A stretch of 36,246 nt of DNA from an uncultured Eubacteriales bacterium (GTDB lineage Bacteria > Bacillota > Clostridia > Oscillospirales > Butyricicoccaceae), in NCBI GenBank assembly GCA_934630445.1, contig CAKTWY010000002.1:1-36246 (forward strand), in the 5' to 3' direction. Every line of letters begins with the position of its first letter. Within the stretch, counting starts at the first letter, position 1. Below are positions 9,964 to 17,940 of this stretch, piece by piece. The notes beneath the pieces were generated by a model. The model was not told the DNA's origin, searched no databases, and saw only the letters and a program-made list of their open reading frames with translations. The translations under genes were made by a program, and so were the position numbers.

Positions 9964-10986
9964 TCAAACCGCGGCCATCTTTCGCGCTTTCGCCTCCATT
10001 TTGTTTCGGATAACGTCAATCGTCACCGCCAGAATAATGACGGAACCGATCACGACATATTGTGCGTCTGTGGAGATACCCATCAGATTCAGCCCATTTC
10101 GGATGACGCCCATCAGAAGCGCCCCCACGAGCGTTCCCCAGATGGTGCCTTTGCCGCCGGTGAAGGAAGCGCCGCCGATAATACAGGCGGCAATGGCGTC
10201 TGTATCATAGTTCAGGCCTGAGTTGGCATTTGCCGTAGCAAGGCGTCCGCAGGAAACAACCCCGGCAAGACCGCACATAAAGCCGGACAGCGTATAGACA
10301 AAGGTGAGCACATTTTTGGAGGCAATGCCAGACAGACGCGCGGCCTCGGCGTTTCCGCCCACGCAATAGATCTTGCGGCCCAGTGCAGAGCGTGTTAAAA
10401 AAATATGAAAACAGAAAAATACGATCAGCACCAGAATGAAGCTTACAGGAATGCCAGTTCCCTTTGCGTCCAGCTCCAACACCGTAGTATTGCCGAGTTT
10501 TAAAAGAGAATCCACGCCCTTGTTCGTAAAGCCGATGGTTTTCGAGCCGGTAATCACCAGCGCCGTTCCCAAAAGTACATTTTTCATGCCCAGGGTCGAT
10601 ACAAACGGATGCGGCAAGTCCAGCCGCGTGAGCAGCGTTCCGTTGATGAAGCCTGCCAGCGTGCTCACTGAAATACCGGCTACAGCCAGCACGAACGCAT
10701 TGGTAATACCAAAGCGCTCTACCAAAACGCCGATAAAGCATGCGCAGAGCACGGTGTTTGACCCTACGGATAAATCAATGCCGGCCGTGATCAGACAGAC
10801 CAGCATGCCGGAAGCGATCAGGCAATTGATGGAAGCCTGCTTTAAGACGTTCATCAGGTTGCTGACCTGCAGAAACTTGTCGGGCTCGGCAATGGAAAAG
10901 TAGGCAAACAGAAGAACAAGCGCCATCAAAGTCGCCAACTTTTGCAAAAGCTCTTTTGCTTTACTTTGCTTCTTCATAAGACTCAA
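9964..10986 (-). CDS. sugar ABC transporter permease, RbsC/AlsC type
   Basis: About 340 residues with 8-10 hydrophobic segments. ITAGIDLSVGSNTVLCA is the signature of the ribose-type (CUT2) permease family, and CIIGGASFTGGKGTIWGTLVGALLMGVIRNGLNLMGI is the conserved C-terminal block, here split over more than one motif. It forms the membrane channel for the ATPase encoded just upstream. The start is uncertain: TTG at 10986 has GGAGG at a 5-base distance, while ATG at 10977 is 14 bases from it; I list the TTG. Either start overlaps the end of the ATPase gene, so translation is coupled. It is the last gene of the operon and ends at the shared terminator at 9855-9890. Confidence 0.93.
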   Translation of the reverse strand: MSLMKKQSKAKELLQKLATLMALVLLFAYFSIAEPDKFLQVSNLMNVLKQASINCLIASGMLVCLITAGIDLSVGSNTVLCACFIGVLVERFGITNAFVLAVAGISVSTLAGFINGTLLTRLDLPHPFVSTLGMKNVLLGTALVITGSKTIGFTNKGVDSLLKLGNTTVLELDAKGTGIPVSFILVLIVFFCFHIFLTRSALGRKIYCVGGNAEAARLSGIASKNVLTFVYTLSGFMCGLAGVVSCGRLATANANSGLNYDTDAIAACIIGGASFTGGKGTIWGTLVGALLMGVIRNGLNLMGISTDAQYVVIGSVIILAVTIDVIRNKMEAKARKMAAV

Positions 10987-12481
10987 TCTCTCCTCCCCAG
11001 GCTGCTTTCATAATATCCTCCGACTGAAAGTGCTTGCTGCCCCGCGCAATATCGGCCATGACTCGCCCGCCGCGCATAACGACTACATGATCGCTCATTG
11101 CAAGGATCTCCGGCAGCTCTGAGGAAACCATGATCACGCATTTGCCGTTTTTGACCAGGTCGTTCATCACACGGTATACTTCTATTTTTGCACCCACGTC
11201 GATGCCGCGTGTCGGTTCGTCAAAGATAAAAATATCTGCATCGGTGTTGATCCATTTCCCGATGACGACTTTTTGCTGATTGCCGCCTGAGAGCTGTGCG
11301 GTCACTTCTCCCAGAGAAGGCGTTTTGATTTTGAGGGTCTGAACTTTTTTTTGGCAGGATGGTTCAATTTTCCTTTTATCTAAAAACGGGCCTCTTCTGA
11401 ATCCGTTCAGATTGGAAAGAATTAAATTTGTACGCACATCCAAAGACAGCACCAGGCCCTGCCCCTTGCGGTCTTCCGTCAAAAACGCGATCCCCTGCCG
11501 GATCGCCCCTTTGGGATTCCTGATCGCAACGCGCTGCCCTTTCACGTAAATTTCTCCGCTGTCCAGCCGGTCAGCGCCAAAAACGGCGCGCATGGTTTCC
11601 GTTCTGCCTGCCCCAACAAGGCCTGCAAAGCCTGTAATCTGCCCGGCATGCGCCCGAAAGCTGACATCATGCAGCACGCCCGCTGCATTCAAATGGCGTA
11701 CCTCCAGCCATACATCACCCTTTGTGCCGAATTCCTTTGGATACAGGTTGTCAAGCGTTCGCCCAACCATGGCGTTGATCACAGAGTCTTCCGTCATGTT
11801 GGCAATATCGTCTGTCACGATGTGCTCTCCGTCACGCATAACGGTCACACGGTCACACAATTCAAATAATTCTTCCAACTTGTGTGAAACAAAGAGAATC
11901 GCCACGCCTTTTGCCTTTAAGCTGCGCGCGGTCTCCATCAGCTGTGCGATTTCTTCTTTGCCCAGGGAAGAAGTAGGTTCGTCCATAATAATCAGTTTTG
12001 CGTCAAGAGAAACCGCCTTGGCGATTTCAACCATCTGCTGCAGGCCCACACCCATTTTTCCGCACTCGGATCTCACATTGATCTCCGGATGCCCCAGGCT
12101 CTTTAATACGCGGGCGGCCTCGGCATGCATTCTGGAATAATCCAGCAGGCCGTGCTTCTTAACAGCTCTGCCCATGAATACATTGTCTGTAACGGATAAT
12201 TGCTTGACAATGTTCAGTTCCTGATAGATGCAGGCAATTCCCGCCTCACGCGCCTGGACGGGATTGCGAAAGATTTTTTTTTGGCCGTCCACATGGATTT
12301 CGCCTTCTTCCGGTATATGCACACCGGTCAGTACTTTAATGAGTGTGGATTTGCCTGCGCCGTTTTCGCCGATTAAACCGTGGATCTCGCCCGGCCTGAT
12401 GCCGATGGACATATTTTTCATCGCAACCACACCAGGAAAACGTTTGGTAATATTTTTTAGTTCGACGACGTATTCAGCCAT
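10961..12481 (-). CDS. sugar ABC transporter ATP-binding protein, RbsA type
   Basis: A 506-residue tandem ATPase typical of CUT2 sugar importers. Domain 1 has the Walker A GENGAGKSTL and Walker B IIMDEPTSSL. Domain 2 has a degenerate Walker A region (GLVGAGRTE), the signature LSGGNQQKV and FDEPTRGIDVGAK. This asymmetry is normal for RbsA proteins. ATG at 12481 (MAEYVVELKNITKRFPGV) follows GAGG by 7 bases; the open frame extends 60 codons further upstream but that part is unlike the family and lies in the intercistronic region. It powers import through the downstream permease with the binding protein encoded upstream. Confidence 0.94.
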   Translation of the reverse strand: MAEYVVELKNITKRFPGVVAMKNMSIGIRPGEIHGLIGENGAGKSTLIKVLTGVHIPEEGEIHVDGQKKIFRNPVQAREAGIACIYQELNIVKQLSVTDNVFMGRAVKKHGLLDYSRMHAEAARVLKSLGHPEINVRSECGKMGVGLQQMVEIAKAVSLDAKLIIMDEPTSSLGKEEIAQLMETARSLKAKGVAILFVSHKLEELFELCDRVTVMRDGEHIVTDDIANMTEDSVINAMVGRTLDNLYPKEFGTKGDVWLEVRHLNAAGVLHDVSFRAHAGQITGFAGLVGAGRTETMRAVFGADRLDSGEIYVKGQRVAIRNPKGAIRQGIAFLTEDRKGQGLVLSLDVRTNLILSNLNGFRRGPFLDKRKIEPSCQKKVQTLKIKTPSLGEVTAQLSGGNQQKVVIGKWINTDADIFIFDEPTRGIDVGAKIEVYRVMNDLVKNGKCVIMVSSELPEILAMSDHVVVMRGGRVMADIARGSKHFQSEDIMKAAWGGEIESYEEAK

Positions 12482-12544
12482 GCCATTACCTCGTTTCTGT
12501 TTCCTGATTTTGCTCTTAAAAGGGAAAACAACATCCTTGCTGAA

Positions 12545-12585
12545 CTGGGATTTGACGGCAGAATGTATCTGCCGCCAAACCCCAG
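12545..12585 (-). other. intercistronic stem-loop between binding protein and ATPase genes
   Basis: An imperfect inverted repeat with 18-base arms (on the plus strand starting CTGGGATTTGACGGCAGA) and a five-base loop, with no T run after it on the minus strand. In binding-protein operons such stems often protect the upstream mRNA so that the binding protein is made in excess. The 226 bases between the two genes hold no other gene I can support. A 10-base direct repeat GGCAGATACA (minus strand) overlaps this stem. Confidence 0.6.
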
Positions 12586-12707
12586 CTGTATCTGCCAAAT
12601 ATGTACTGACCGTATTGCGCTTCCTTTTCACGAGAACCGCCGCAGGCTTTTTCATGCGCATATGCGCCGGTTGTCCGGTCCGACATCGCCCACATATGGT
12701 ACTGAGG

Positions 12708-13682
12708 CTATTTGAGCATCTCTTTCAGCGTGTTCAGATATGCTTCGCCGTTTTCCGCAGTGATGATCTGAACCGGCGCGCTTACGTTTTCTTCAACCGC
12801 CTCGCCTTGAACCGCCTTGACGGCAGCTGTCACAACCTGATAGCCCATCTCATACGGCTGCTGCGCTACAGTAGCGGCAAGGTCACCGGAAAGAACAAGA
12901 TCCACCGCCGACTCATTGCCGTCAAACCCAACAATGATAATGTCATTGACGTTTGCCGATTTGCAGGCGTTCATCGCGCCGATCGCCGTATCATCGTTCA
13001 TGCAAAGCACGATGTCGATCTGATCGGGAAAAGAATTCAGAAGGTCTTCCATCACCTTTGTGGCGCCGTCGGTGGTGTTATTCCCCGACAGGGCGGAGAG
13101 CACCTCAACGCCGCCTTCTTTGCAGGCAGCCTCATATCCGGCACGGCGCATATTGGAAGTGTTGTCGCCTTCCTGCCCATAAATGATAACAGCCTTTGCG
13201 CCAGGGTCCGCCTGCTCAATGGCCCATACGCCGCCCTGCTTTGCAGCGTCTTCATTTGACGTGCCGACGAAGCAAGTCTGACCGTCTATACCGACGTTGG
13301 TATCCACTGCAAGCACCGGAATGTTCTGTTCGATCGCCGGCTGCAGCGCGTTTGCAGCGGCGCCTGCGTCGTTCGGGGCGACTACAATCGCGTCGCAGGC
13401 ACTGAGACTTTGCTCGATCATGGCCACCTGGCCTTCAATGTCGCTTTCAGCGCCGGGCCCGACTACGCTCACCTTTACGCCCAGCTCGGCGGCTGCGGCA
13501 TCACAGCCGGCTTTTACATAGTTCCAATATTCGGAGGACAATGTCTTCACCACAACGGCAATTTCGATGTCACCCTTCGTACCGGAAATGCTGCCCTCTG
13601 CGTCTGGAGAAGCTTTGCCGCTACATGCGGCGAGAGAGAGTGCCATCGCTGCAGATAGTGTCAGTGCAAGCAGTTTTTTCAT
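12708..13682 (-). CDS. sugar ABC transporter substrate-binding lipoprotein, RbsB/AlsB type
   Basis: A 324-residue periplasmic-binding-protein-like lipoprotein. The signal peptide MKKLLALTLSAAMALSLAAC ends in a lipobox with Cys20, so it should be anchored outside the membrane. The mature part is the type 1 fold of the ribose/galactose family: EIAVVVKTLSSEYWNYVKAG, ACDAIVVAPNDAGA, PVLAVDTNVG, NDDTAIGAMNA, IIIVGFDG. The KTLS..W segment is closer to D-allose-binding AlsB than to RbsB as I remember them, so allose or another aldohexose/pentose is possible. It is the first gene of the minus-strand operon; AAGGAG lies 12 bases before the ATG, a rather long spacing. No sugar kinase or LacI regulator adjoins it. 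Confidence 0.92.
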   Translation of the reverse strand: MKKLLALTLSAAMALSLAACSGKASPDAEGSISGTKGDIEIAVVVKTLSSEYWNYVKAGCDAAAAELGVKVSVVGPGAESDIEGQVAMIEQSLSACDAIVVAPNDAGAAANALQPAIEQNIPVLAVDTNVGIDGQTCFVGTSNEDAAKQGGVWAIEQADPGAKAVIIYGQEGDNTSNMRRAGYEAACKEGGVEVLSALSGNNTTDGATKVMEDLLNSFPDQIDIVLCMNDDTAIGAMNACKSANVNDIIIVGFDGNESAVDLVLSGDLAATVAQQPYEMGYQVVTAAVKAVQGEAVEENVSAPVQIITAENGEAYLNTLKEMLK

Positions 13683-13766
13683 GATGTGTGTTTTCTCCTT
13701 TTTTTGTTCAAATTCTGAAATGTGCCACTGAGGGAACTCGGACAGTTTTCCGGTGATCGCAATTGC

Positions 13767-13803
13767 ATTCTAACATAGATGAAAGCAAATATATTGTTAG
13801 AAT
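13767..13803. repeat. 9-bp inverted repeat between divergent sugar operon and cupin gene
   Basis: ATTCTAACA (13767-13775) and TGTTAGAAT (13795-13803) are perfect inverted copies 19 bp apart in the 253-bp divergent intergenic region. The half-site centres are 28 bp apart. It is a candidate operator for the ABC transporter operon or the cupin gene. The rest of the region shows TACAAT at 13902-13907 as a possible -10 for the cupin and a small hairpin CCGTTG/CAACGG at 13864-13881. Confidence 0.6.
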
Positions 13804-13935
13804 ATGTCCAATAAAAACCATTGCTATCGGCCCTGCTAAGAAAAAAAGTAAAAAATATCCTGACCGTTGCAAAAACAACGGATTTTAAAAGAGCCGGCGG
13901 ATACAATAAAGAAAACATCGACAGGAGGTATCCCT

Positions 13936-14268
13936 ATGCCAGCGGGAATCAAGAATATTGCAAAATCCGAAGCGCTCTGCCTTGGCGAGGAGATCCAGTA
14001 TCAGCCCGGCCAGGTCGTCAGCAAAACGCTTGCACAAAACAGCGCCATCAGCCTGACCCTTTTCGCCTTTGAACAAGGGGAAGAAATCAGCACGCACGCG
14101 TCGGACGGCGACGCGCTGGTCACCGTCCTCGACGGAGTGGGAAAGTTCACCATCCGAGACGATACGTTTATCCTTCAGCAGGGGCAGGCGATCGTCATGC
14201 CGGCGAACACCCCGCATGCAGTCTATGGGCAGGAGCGCTTTAAGATGCTCCTCACCGTCGTCTTTTAA
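13936..14268 (+). CDS. small cupin-domain protein
   Basis: A 110-residue single-domain cupin. The conserved motif 1 appears as FAFEQGEEISTHASDGDALVTV and motif 2 as QGQAIVMPANTPHAVYG; motif 1 has one His (HAS) where many cupins have two, so metal binding may be incomplete or use Glu/Asp. ATG at 13936 is preceded by the ideal SD ACAGGAGGT. Such proteins often carry out small-molecule binding or isomerisation and sit beside redox enzymes; hcp follows 86 bases downstream and may share the transcript. The specific role is unknown. The upstream in-frame start at 13867 has no SD. Confidence 0.85.
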   Translation: MPAGIKNIAKSEALCLGEEIQYQPGQVVSKTLAQNSAISLTLFAFEQGEEISTHASDGDALVTVLDGVGKFTIRDDTFILQQGQAIVMPANTPHAVYGQERFKMLLTVVF

Positions 14269-14354
14269 CGCATGATTCTCCCGGAATACAAAAATAAACA
14301 GGATCATTTTGGCACATGCCGTGCAGATTGATTCACAAACAGGAGGGTAATATT

Positions 14355-15926
14355 ATGTCAAACATGTTTTGTTTCCAGTGCCAGCAGACAGCGGGTAATA
14401 AAGGCTGCGTCCGTACCGGCGTGTGCGGAAAGCAGCCGGAAACTGCAAATCTCCAGGATGAACTGGTGCAGGAGCTGATCCGCCTGGCACAGTCCTGCAT
14501 CGAAAACGACCGCTACTCCAGGCTGTCCGCGCGCCTTTTGATCGACGGACTTTTCACCACGCTCACGAATGTAAACTTTGATAATGCGTCCATCCGGCAT
14601 TTTATTGACAGAGTCATCGCCGAGCGCAAAGCTGCCGGCGGCAGTGATATCCCTGTCGTGGCGCTTTGGAAGGGCGAGACGGACATCGTTTCCCTTCGTT
14701 CGACGCTTCTCTTCGGTCTGAAGGGCATGGCCGCATATGCGCATCACAGCATGAATCTCGGTTATGAAGATGATTCCGTCACCAAATGGTTTTACAAGGG
14801 TCTGTATGAGATCAGCCGGACGCACACTGTGGAGGAATGGCTTGCGCTCATCATGGAGTTTGGAAAGATCAATCTCCAGTGCATGGAACTCCTCGACCGT
14901 GCAAACACGGAGTCGTTCGGCACGCCCGTTCCGACAAGAGTGAATACCGATATCAAAAAAGGGCCGTTTATCGTTGTATCCGGGCATGATCTGAAGGATC
15001 TGGCGCAGCTTCTGGAGCAGACGGAAGGCCGCGGCATCAATATCTATACCCACAGTGAAATGCTCCCTGCCCATGGCTATCCGGAACTGAAAAAATATCC
15101 GCATCTGGCAGGCAATTTCGGTACCGCATGGCAGAGCCAGCAGAAGGAATTTGAAGATATCCCAGCCCCCGTGCTCTTTACGACAAACTGCCTGATGCCG
15201 CAGCGCCCCAGTTACCAGGACCGTGTCTACACCACCTCGGTGGTGGGCTATGAGGGGCTTGTCCATATCACTGGCGATGAACACGGCAATAAAGACTTTA
15301 CCCCTATCATTGAGCAGGCGCTTGCGCTGGGCGGCTACGAGCATGACCACAGCATGAGCGGTATCAACGGCGGACACATGCTGACAACGGGCTTTGCCCA
15401 CGGGGCGGTGCTCGCCAATGCAGACAAAGTGATCAGCGCCATTCAAGACGGGGCGATCAAGCATATCTTCCTCGTAGGCGGCTGCGACGGCGCGCATCCG
15501 GGCAGAAATTACTATACCGAATTTGTAAAGCAGACGCCCATGGATACCCTTGTCCTCACGCTCGCCTGCGGCAAATACCGATTCAACGACCTTGACCTGG
15601 GTGAAATCGGCGGTCTGCCGCGCATCCTTGATATGGGCCAGTGCAACGACGCTTACAGCGCCATCCGGGTAGCGCTTGCCCTGGCGGATGCTTTTGACTG
15701 CACCGTAAACGACCTGCCGCTGACGCTTGTTCTCTCCTGGTATGAGCAGAAGGCCGTGTGCATCCTGCTCACGCTTCTTTCCCTGGGGATCAAGAACATG
15801 TACCTGGGGCCGACACTCCCCGCATTTTTATCAGAAAGCGTTGTCAAAGTCCTTGTCGACACCTACGGGCTGCAGCCCATCACTGCCCCCGAGCAGGATA
15901 TGGATGCGATCCTTGGCAGGGGATAA
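14355..15926 (+). CDS. hcp: hydroxylamine reductase (hybrid cluster protein)
   Basis: A 523-residue cytoplasmic iron-sulfur protein. The N-terminal cluster motif is Cys6-X2-Cys9-X8-Cys18-X5-Cys24 (MFCFQCQQTAGNKGC, then VCGK), typical of Hcp. Hybrid-cluster ligand regions are visible as THSEMLPAHGYPELKKYPHL, FTTNCLMP, LVGGCDGAHPGR and LACGKYRFND. By family knowledge it reduces hydroxylamine to ammonia and/or nitric oxide to nitrous oxide, protecting anaerobes from nitrosative stress. ATG at 14355 follows AGGAGGG by about 8 bases. The length is slightly below the E. coli protein (550). A companion Hcr reductase is not present here. A strong terminator follows. Confidence 0.96.
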   Translation: MSNMFCFQCQQTAGNKGCVRTGVCGKQPETANLQDELVQELIRLAQSCIENDRYSRLSARLLIDGLFTTLTNVNFDNASIRHFIDRVIAERKAAGGSDIPVVALWKGETDIVSLRSTLLFGLKGMAAYAHHSMNLGYEDDSVTKWFYKGLYEISRTHTVEEWLALIMEFGKINLQCMELLDRANTESFGTPVPTRVNTDIKKGPFIVVSGHDLKDLAQLLEQTEGRGINIYTHSEMLPAHGYPELKKYPHLAGNFGTAWQSQQKEFEDIPAPVLFTTNCLMPQRPSYQDRVYTTSVVGYEGLVHITGDEHGNKDFTPIIEQALALGGYEHDHSMSGINGGHMLTTGFAHGAVLANADKVISAIQDGAIKHIFLVGGCDGAHPGRNYYTEFVKQTPMDTLVLTLACGKYRFNDLDLGEIGGLPRILDMGQCNDAYSAIRVALALADAFDCTVNDLPLTLVLSWYEQKAVCILLTLLSLGIKNMYLGPTLPAFLSESVVKVLVDTYGLQPITAPEQDMDAILGRG

Positions 15927-15994
15927 CCCGTCTCTCCCCGCTCCTTTGCAATGTTCCACTTCAAAACGGGTCCGAACGGCTTCTTAATAAAAAC

Positions 15995-16035
15995 GCCCCG
16001 CGGTACAGGCAACACCTGTACCGCGGGGCATTTTT
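15995..16035. terminator. terminator after hcp, also usable for the uracil permease
   Basis: Perfect 15-pair arms starting GCCCCGCGGTACAGG with loop CAACA (15995-16029) are followed by ATTTTT on the plus strand and by GTTTTTATT on the minus strand. It therefore fits both converging genes. The remaining interval to 16142 shows no gene. Confidence 0.92.
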
Positions 16036-16142
16036 GATTGCTTCGCTAAAAAATTTTGATTCCATTCGCGCGCGTCTCTCTCTCGCAGGCGAGCGCCGCG
16101 CATGCATATAAAAAACTCAGATTTTATTCGCGTTTTTCTTGC

Positions 16143-17561
16143 TCATTCGGCATCTGCCGTCTTTTTTTCACCGATGCTCAGGAGGAGGTTCAGCAGGATA
16201 CCGAAGATAGCCGCACCCGCGATGCACGGAACATCGATCCCGAAAAACGGAATATTGCCGCCGAAGGCATAGTTGCCGCCGATGCCGATGACCATGATCG
16301 AGGCAATGATAGCGATATTTTTCGAGCTGAACATATCGACCTTCTTGTCGATCATGATCGCAATGCCCTGTGCGGCGATGGCGCCGAAGAGATAGATCTC
16401 AAGTCCCCCGATAACCGCCAGCGGAATGCCGTAGATGACCTGGATCAGCGGAGTAAAGAAGGAGATGACCATTGCGATCACCGCCGCGACTGCCAGCACC
16501 GCCACGGAAAATACCTTTGTGATCGCCATGGTGGAGATGTTCTCGCCGTAGTTCGTGCCCGCCGGGCCGCCTACCACACCGGAGATCATATCGCAGATGC
16601 CGTCGCCGATCAGATTGCGGTCAAGCATGTCCACCAGGCTGTAGCCGAGCTTTTTGCCCTTGCGCCTGGCCACGTCGTTGACATAGATGTCCAGCTGGTA
16701 CATATGCGCGGTCGACTCCGGAATCGTCGCGATCGCGATAGGCATGATCGCCGCCACCGCGGTCCACGACACGCGCGGCAGTGAAAAGGCCGGCACGGCG
16801 AAGATCGAACCGTCGCCGAGCTTCCACAGAGACGCATCGAGCGCCGCCGCCGGCATGCTGCGGAAAAGGTTGATATCAAAGCCGAAATATGCCACCGCGG
16901 CGAACGCGCAGCCCGTCAGCGCGCCGAGCAGGAGCGGCAGCTGGCCGAGAAAGCCTTTGAGATATTTCGCATAAAGAATCGTGGAAAGAAGCGTGACGAG
17001 CGACACGACGATCCACCAGCTGTTCTGCGCGGTCACGACAGCGGCGCCCGCCTCGTTGACGGCCTTTGCAGGGATCGCATCGCCGAGCGCATTCCCCGCC
17101 AGCGTCAGGCCGATAATCATCGCGACCGAGCCCGTTACCGCCGGAGGAAGAACCGTTTCGACCGCCTTCCTGCCGCAGAAACGGATGATGACGCCTGCGA
17201 CGATGGAAATAATGCCCGACATGATGATGCCGAACTGCGCATGCTGGATCGCCGCCGTCGGGAGAATCCCGTCGATGCGCTCAAATCCCTCCGCCGCGCA
17301 CATGCTCGAAATCGCCGTCAGATATGCGAAGCTCGAGCCGTAATAAAGCGGAATCTTTTTGCCCGTAATAAGGATAAAGCAGAGCGTTGCCAGGCCGCTG
17401 GCGAAGATCGTCGTCGACACCTGAAAGCCCGTGATGAGCGCCACGGCCACTGTGGCCGGGAACATAACGATGACCTGCTGCAGCGCATAGAGAATCAGTT
17501 TCCCTATCGGAGGCGTTTCGCCGGGCAGATACCCGACGGCAGAGTGTTTTTCGTTTGCCAT
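16143..17561 (-). CDS. uraA: uracil permease, NCS2 family
   Basis: A 472-residue membrane protein of the nucleobase:cation symporter-2 family with about 14 hydrophobic segments. LYYGSSFAYLTAI, LPPAVTGSVAMIIGLTLAGNA and especially GTNYGENISTMAITKVFSV are signatures; the Gly-Glu-Asn segment matches the uracil-type rather than the xanthine-type proteins of the family. It should import uracil with H+ (or Na+). ATG at 17561 has GAGGG 8 bases upstream; an earlier ATG at 17588 lies inside a long hairpin. A promoter and a hairpin leader lie upstream. Some members also take other pyrimidines or purines, so the exact base is not certain. Confidence 0.93.
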   Translation of the reverse strand: MANEKHSAVGYLPGETPPIGKLILYALQQVIVMFPATVAVALITGFQVSTTIFASGLATLCFILITGKKIPLYYGSSFAYLTAISSMCAAEGFERIDGILPTAAIQHAQFGIIMSGIISIVAGVIIRFCGRKAVETVLPPAVTGSVAMIIGLTLAGNALGDAIPAKAVNEAGAAVVTAQNSWWIVVSLVTLLSTILYAKYLKGFLGQLPLLLGALTGCAFAAVAYFGFDINLFRSMPAAALDASLWKLGDGSIFAVPAFSLPRVSWTAVAAIMPIAIATIPESTAHMYQLDIYVNDVARRKGKKLGYSLVDMLDRNLIGDGICDMISGVVGGPAGTNYGENISTMAITKVFSVAVLAVAAVIAMVISFFTPLIQVIYGIPLAVIGGLEIYLFGAIAAQGIAIMIDKKVDMFSSKNIAIIASIMVIGIGGNYAFGGNIPFFGIDVPCIAGAAIFGILLNLLLSIGEKKTADAE

Positions 17562-17586
17562 TTTTACATCCCTCTCCCTTTTTCTC

Positions 17587-17645
17587 ATGAATACGCAGCC
17601 TTCGGCCGCCCGTCAAGGCATTGCGGGCGAAGGCTGCGTATTCAT
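17587..17645 (-). promoter_or_regulatory. long perfect hairpin in the uracil permease leader
   Basis: An 18-base perfect inverted repeat with one arm ATGAATACGCAGCCTTCG (17587-17604) and the other at 17628-17645, and a 23-base loop that can itself pair CCCG with CGGG. It lies in the predicted leader 26 bases before the ATG and directly before the SD, and lacks a T run on either strand, so it is not a simple terminator. I do not recognise a PyrR-binding site. It may be an mRNA stabiliser or a translation-control element. Confidence 0.7.
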
Positions 17646-17673
17646 GGCGATCACAGATAGTTTTTCACAGATA

Positions 17674-17702
17674 AGTAAAACATATCCACACTCGAAAGTC
17701 AA
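17674..17702 (-). promoter_or_regulatory. probable sigma-A promoter of uraA
   Basis: Minus-strand TTGACT (17702-17697) and TTTACT (17679-17674) are 17 bases apart. A 9-base direct repeat TATCTGTGA (plus-strand copies at 17651-17659 and 17665-17673) covers the start-site region and might be an operator. Confidence 0.55.
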
Positions 17703-17888
17703 CGAATCGGGCAAAAGTTTTTTCCGTTTGCGACAAATTTCGCCGCGCGGCGCGCTTTGGAAAAGCCTGTTCCCACCTTTCTTTGGCGCCGGCCTTCGCG
17801 TCGGGGCATGCACGTAAAAAGGCCCCGTTCCTGCCCCCCCGCAAAACAGAATATCTGCGCTGAACAGAATGTTATTTTTTAAAAACCT

Positions 17889-17919
17889 CTTGACTTGGAG
17901 TGCACTTCAGGTGGTACGC
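17889..17919 (+). promoter_or_regulatory. MerR-type promoter/operator of the Fe-S reductase operon
   Basis: TTGACT (17889-17894) and TACGCT (17914-17919) are 19 bases apart, the overlong spacing typical of promoters remodelled by MerR activators. The spacer holds the imperfect dyad CTTGGAGTGCACTTCAGG. A MerR-family gene is the third gene of this operon, so autoregulation is likely. The preceding interval 17703-17880 shows no gene. Confidence 0.8.
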
Positions 17920-17940
17920 TGTTAAAAAAGGAGGAACGGT

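Noticed and set aside
17587..17645. Rho-independent terminator in front of the uracil permease
   Set aside because: The stem is perfect but no T run follows on either strand, and the loop is 23 bases.
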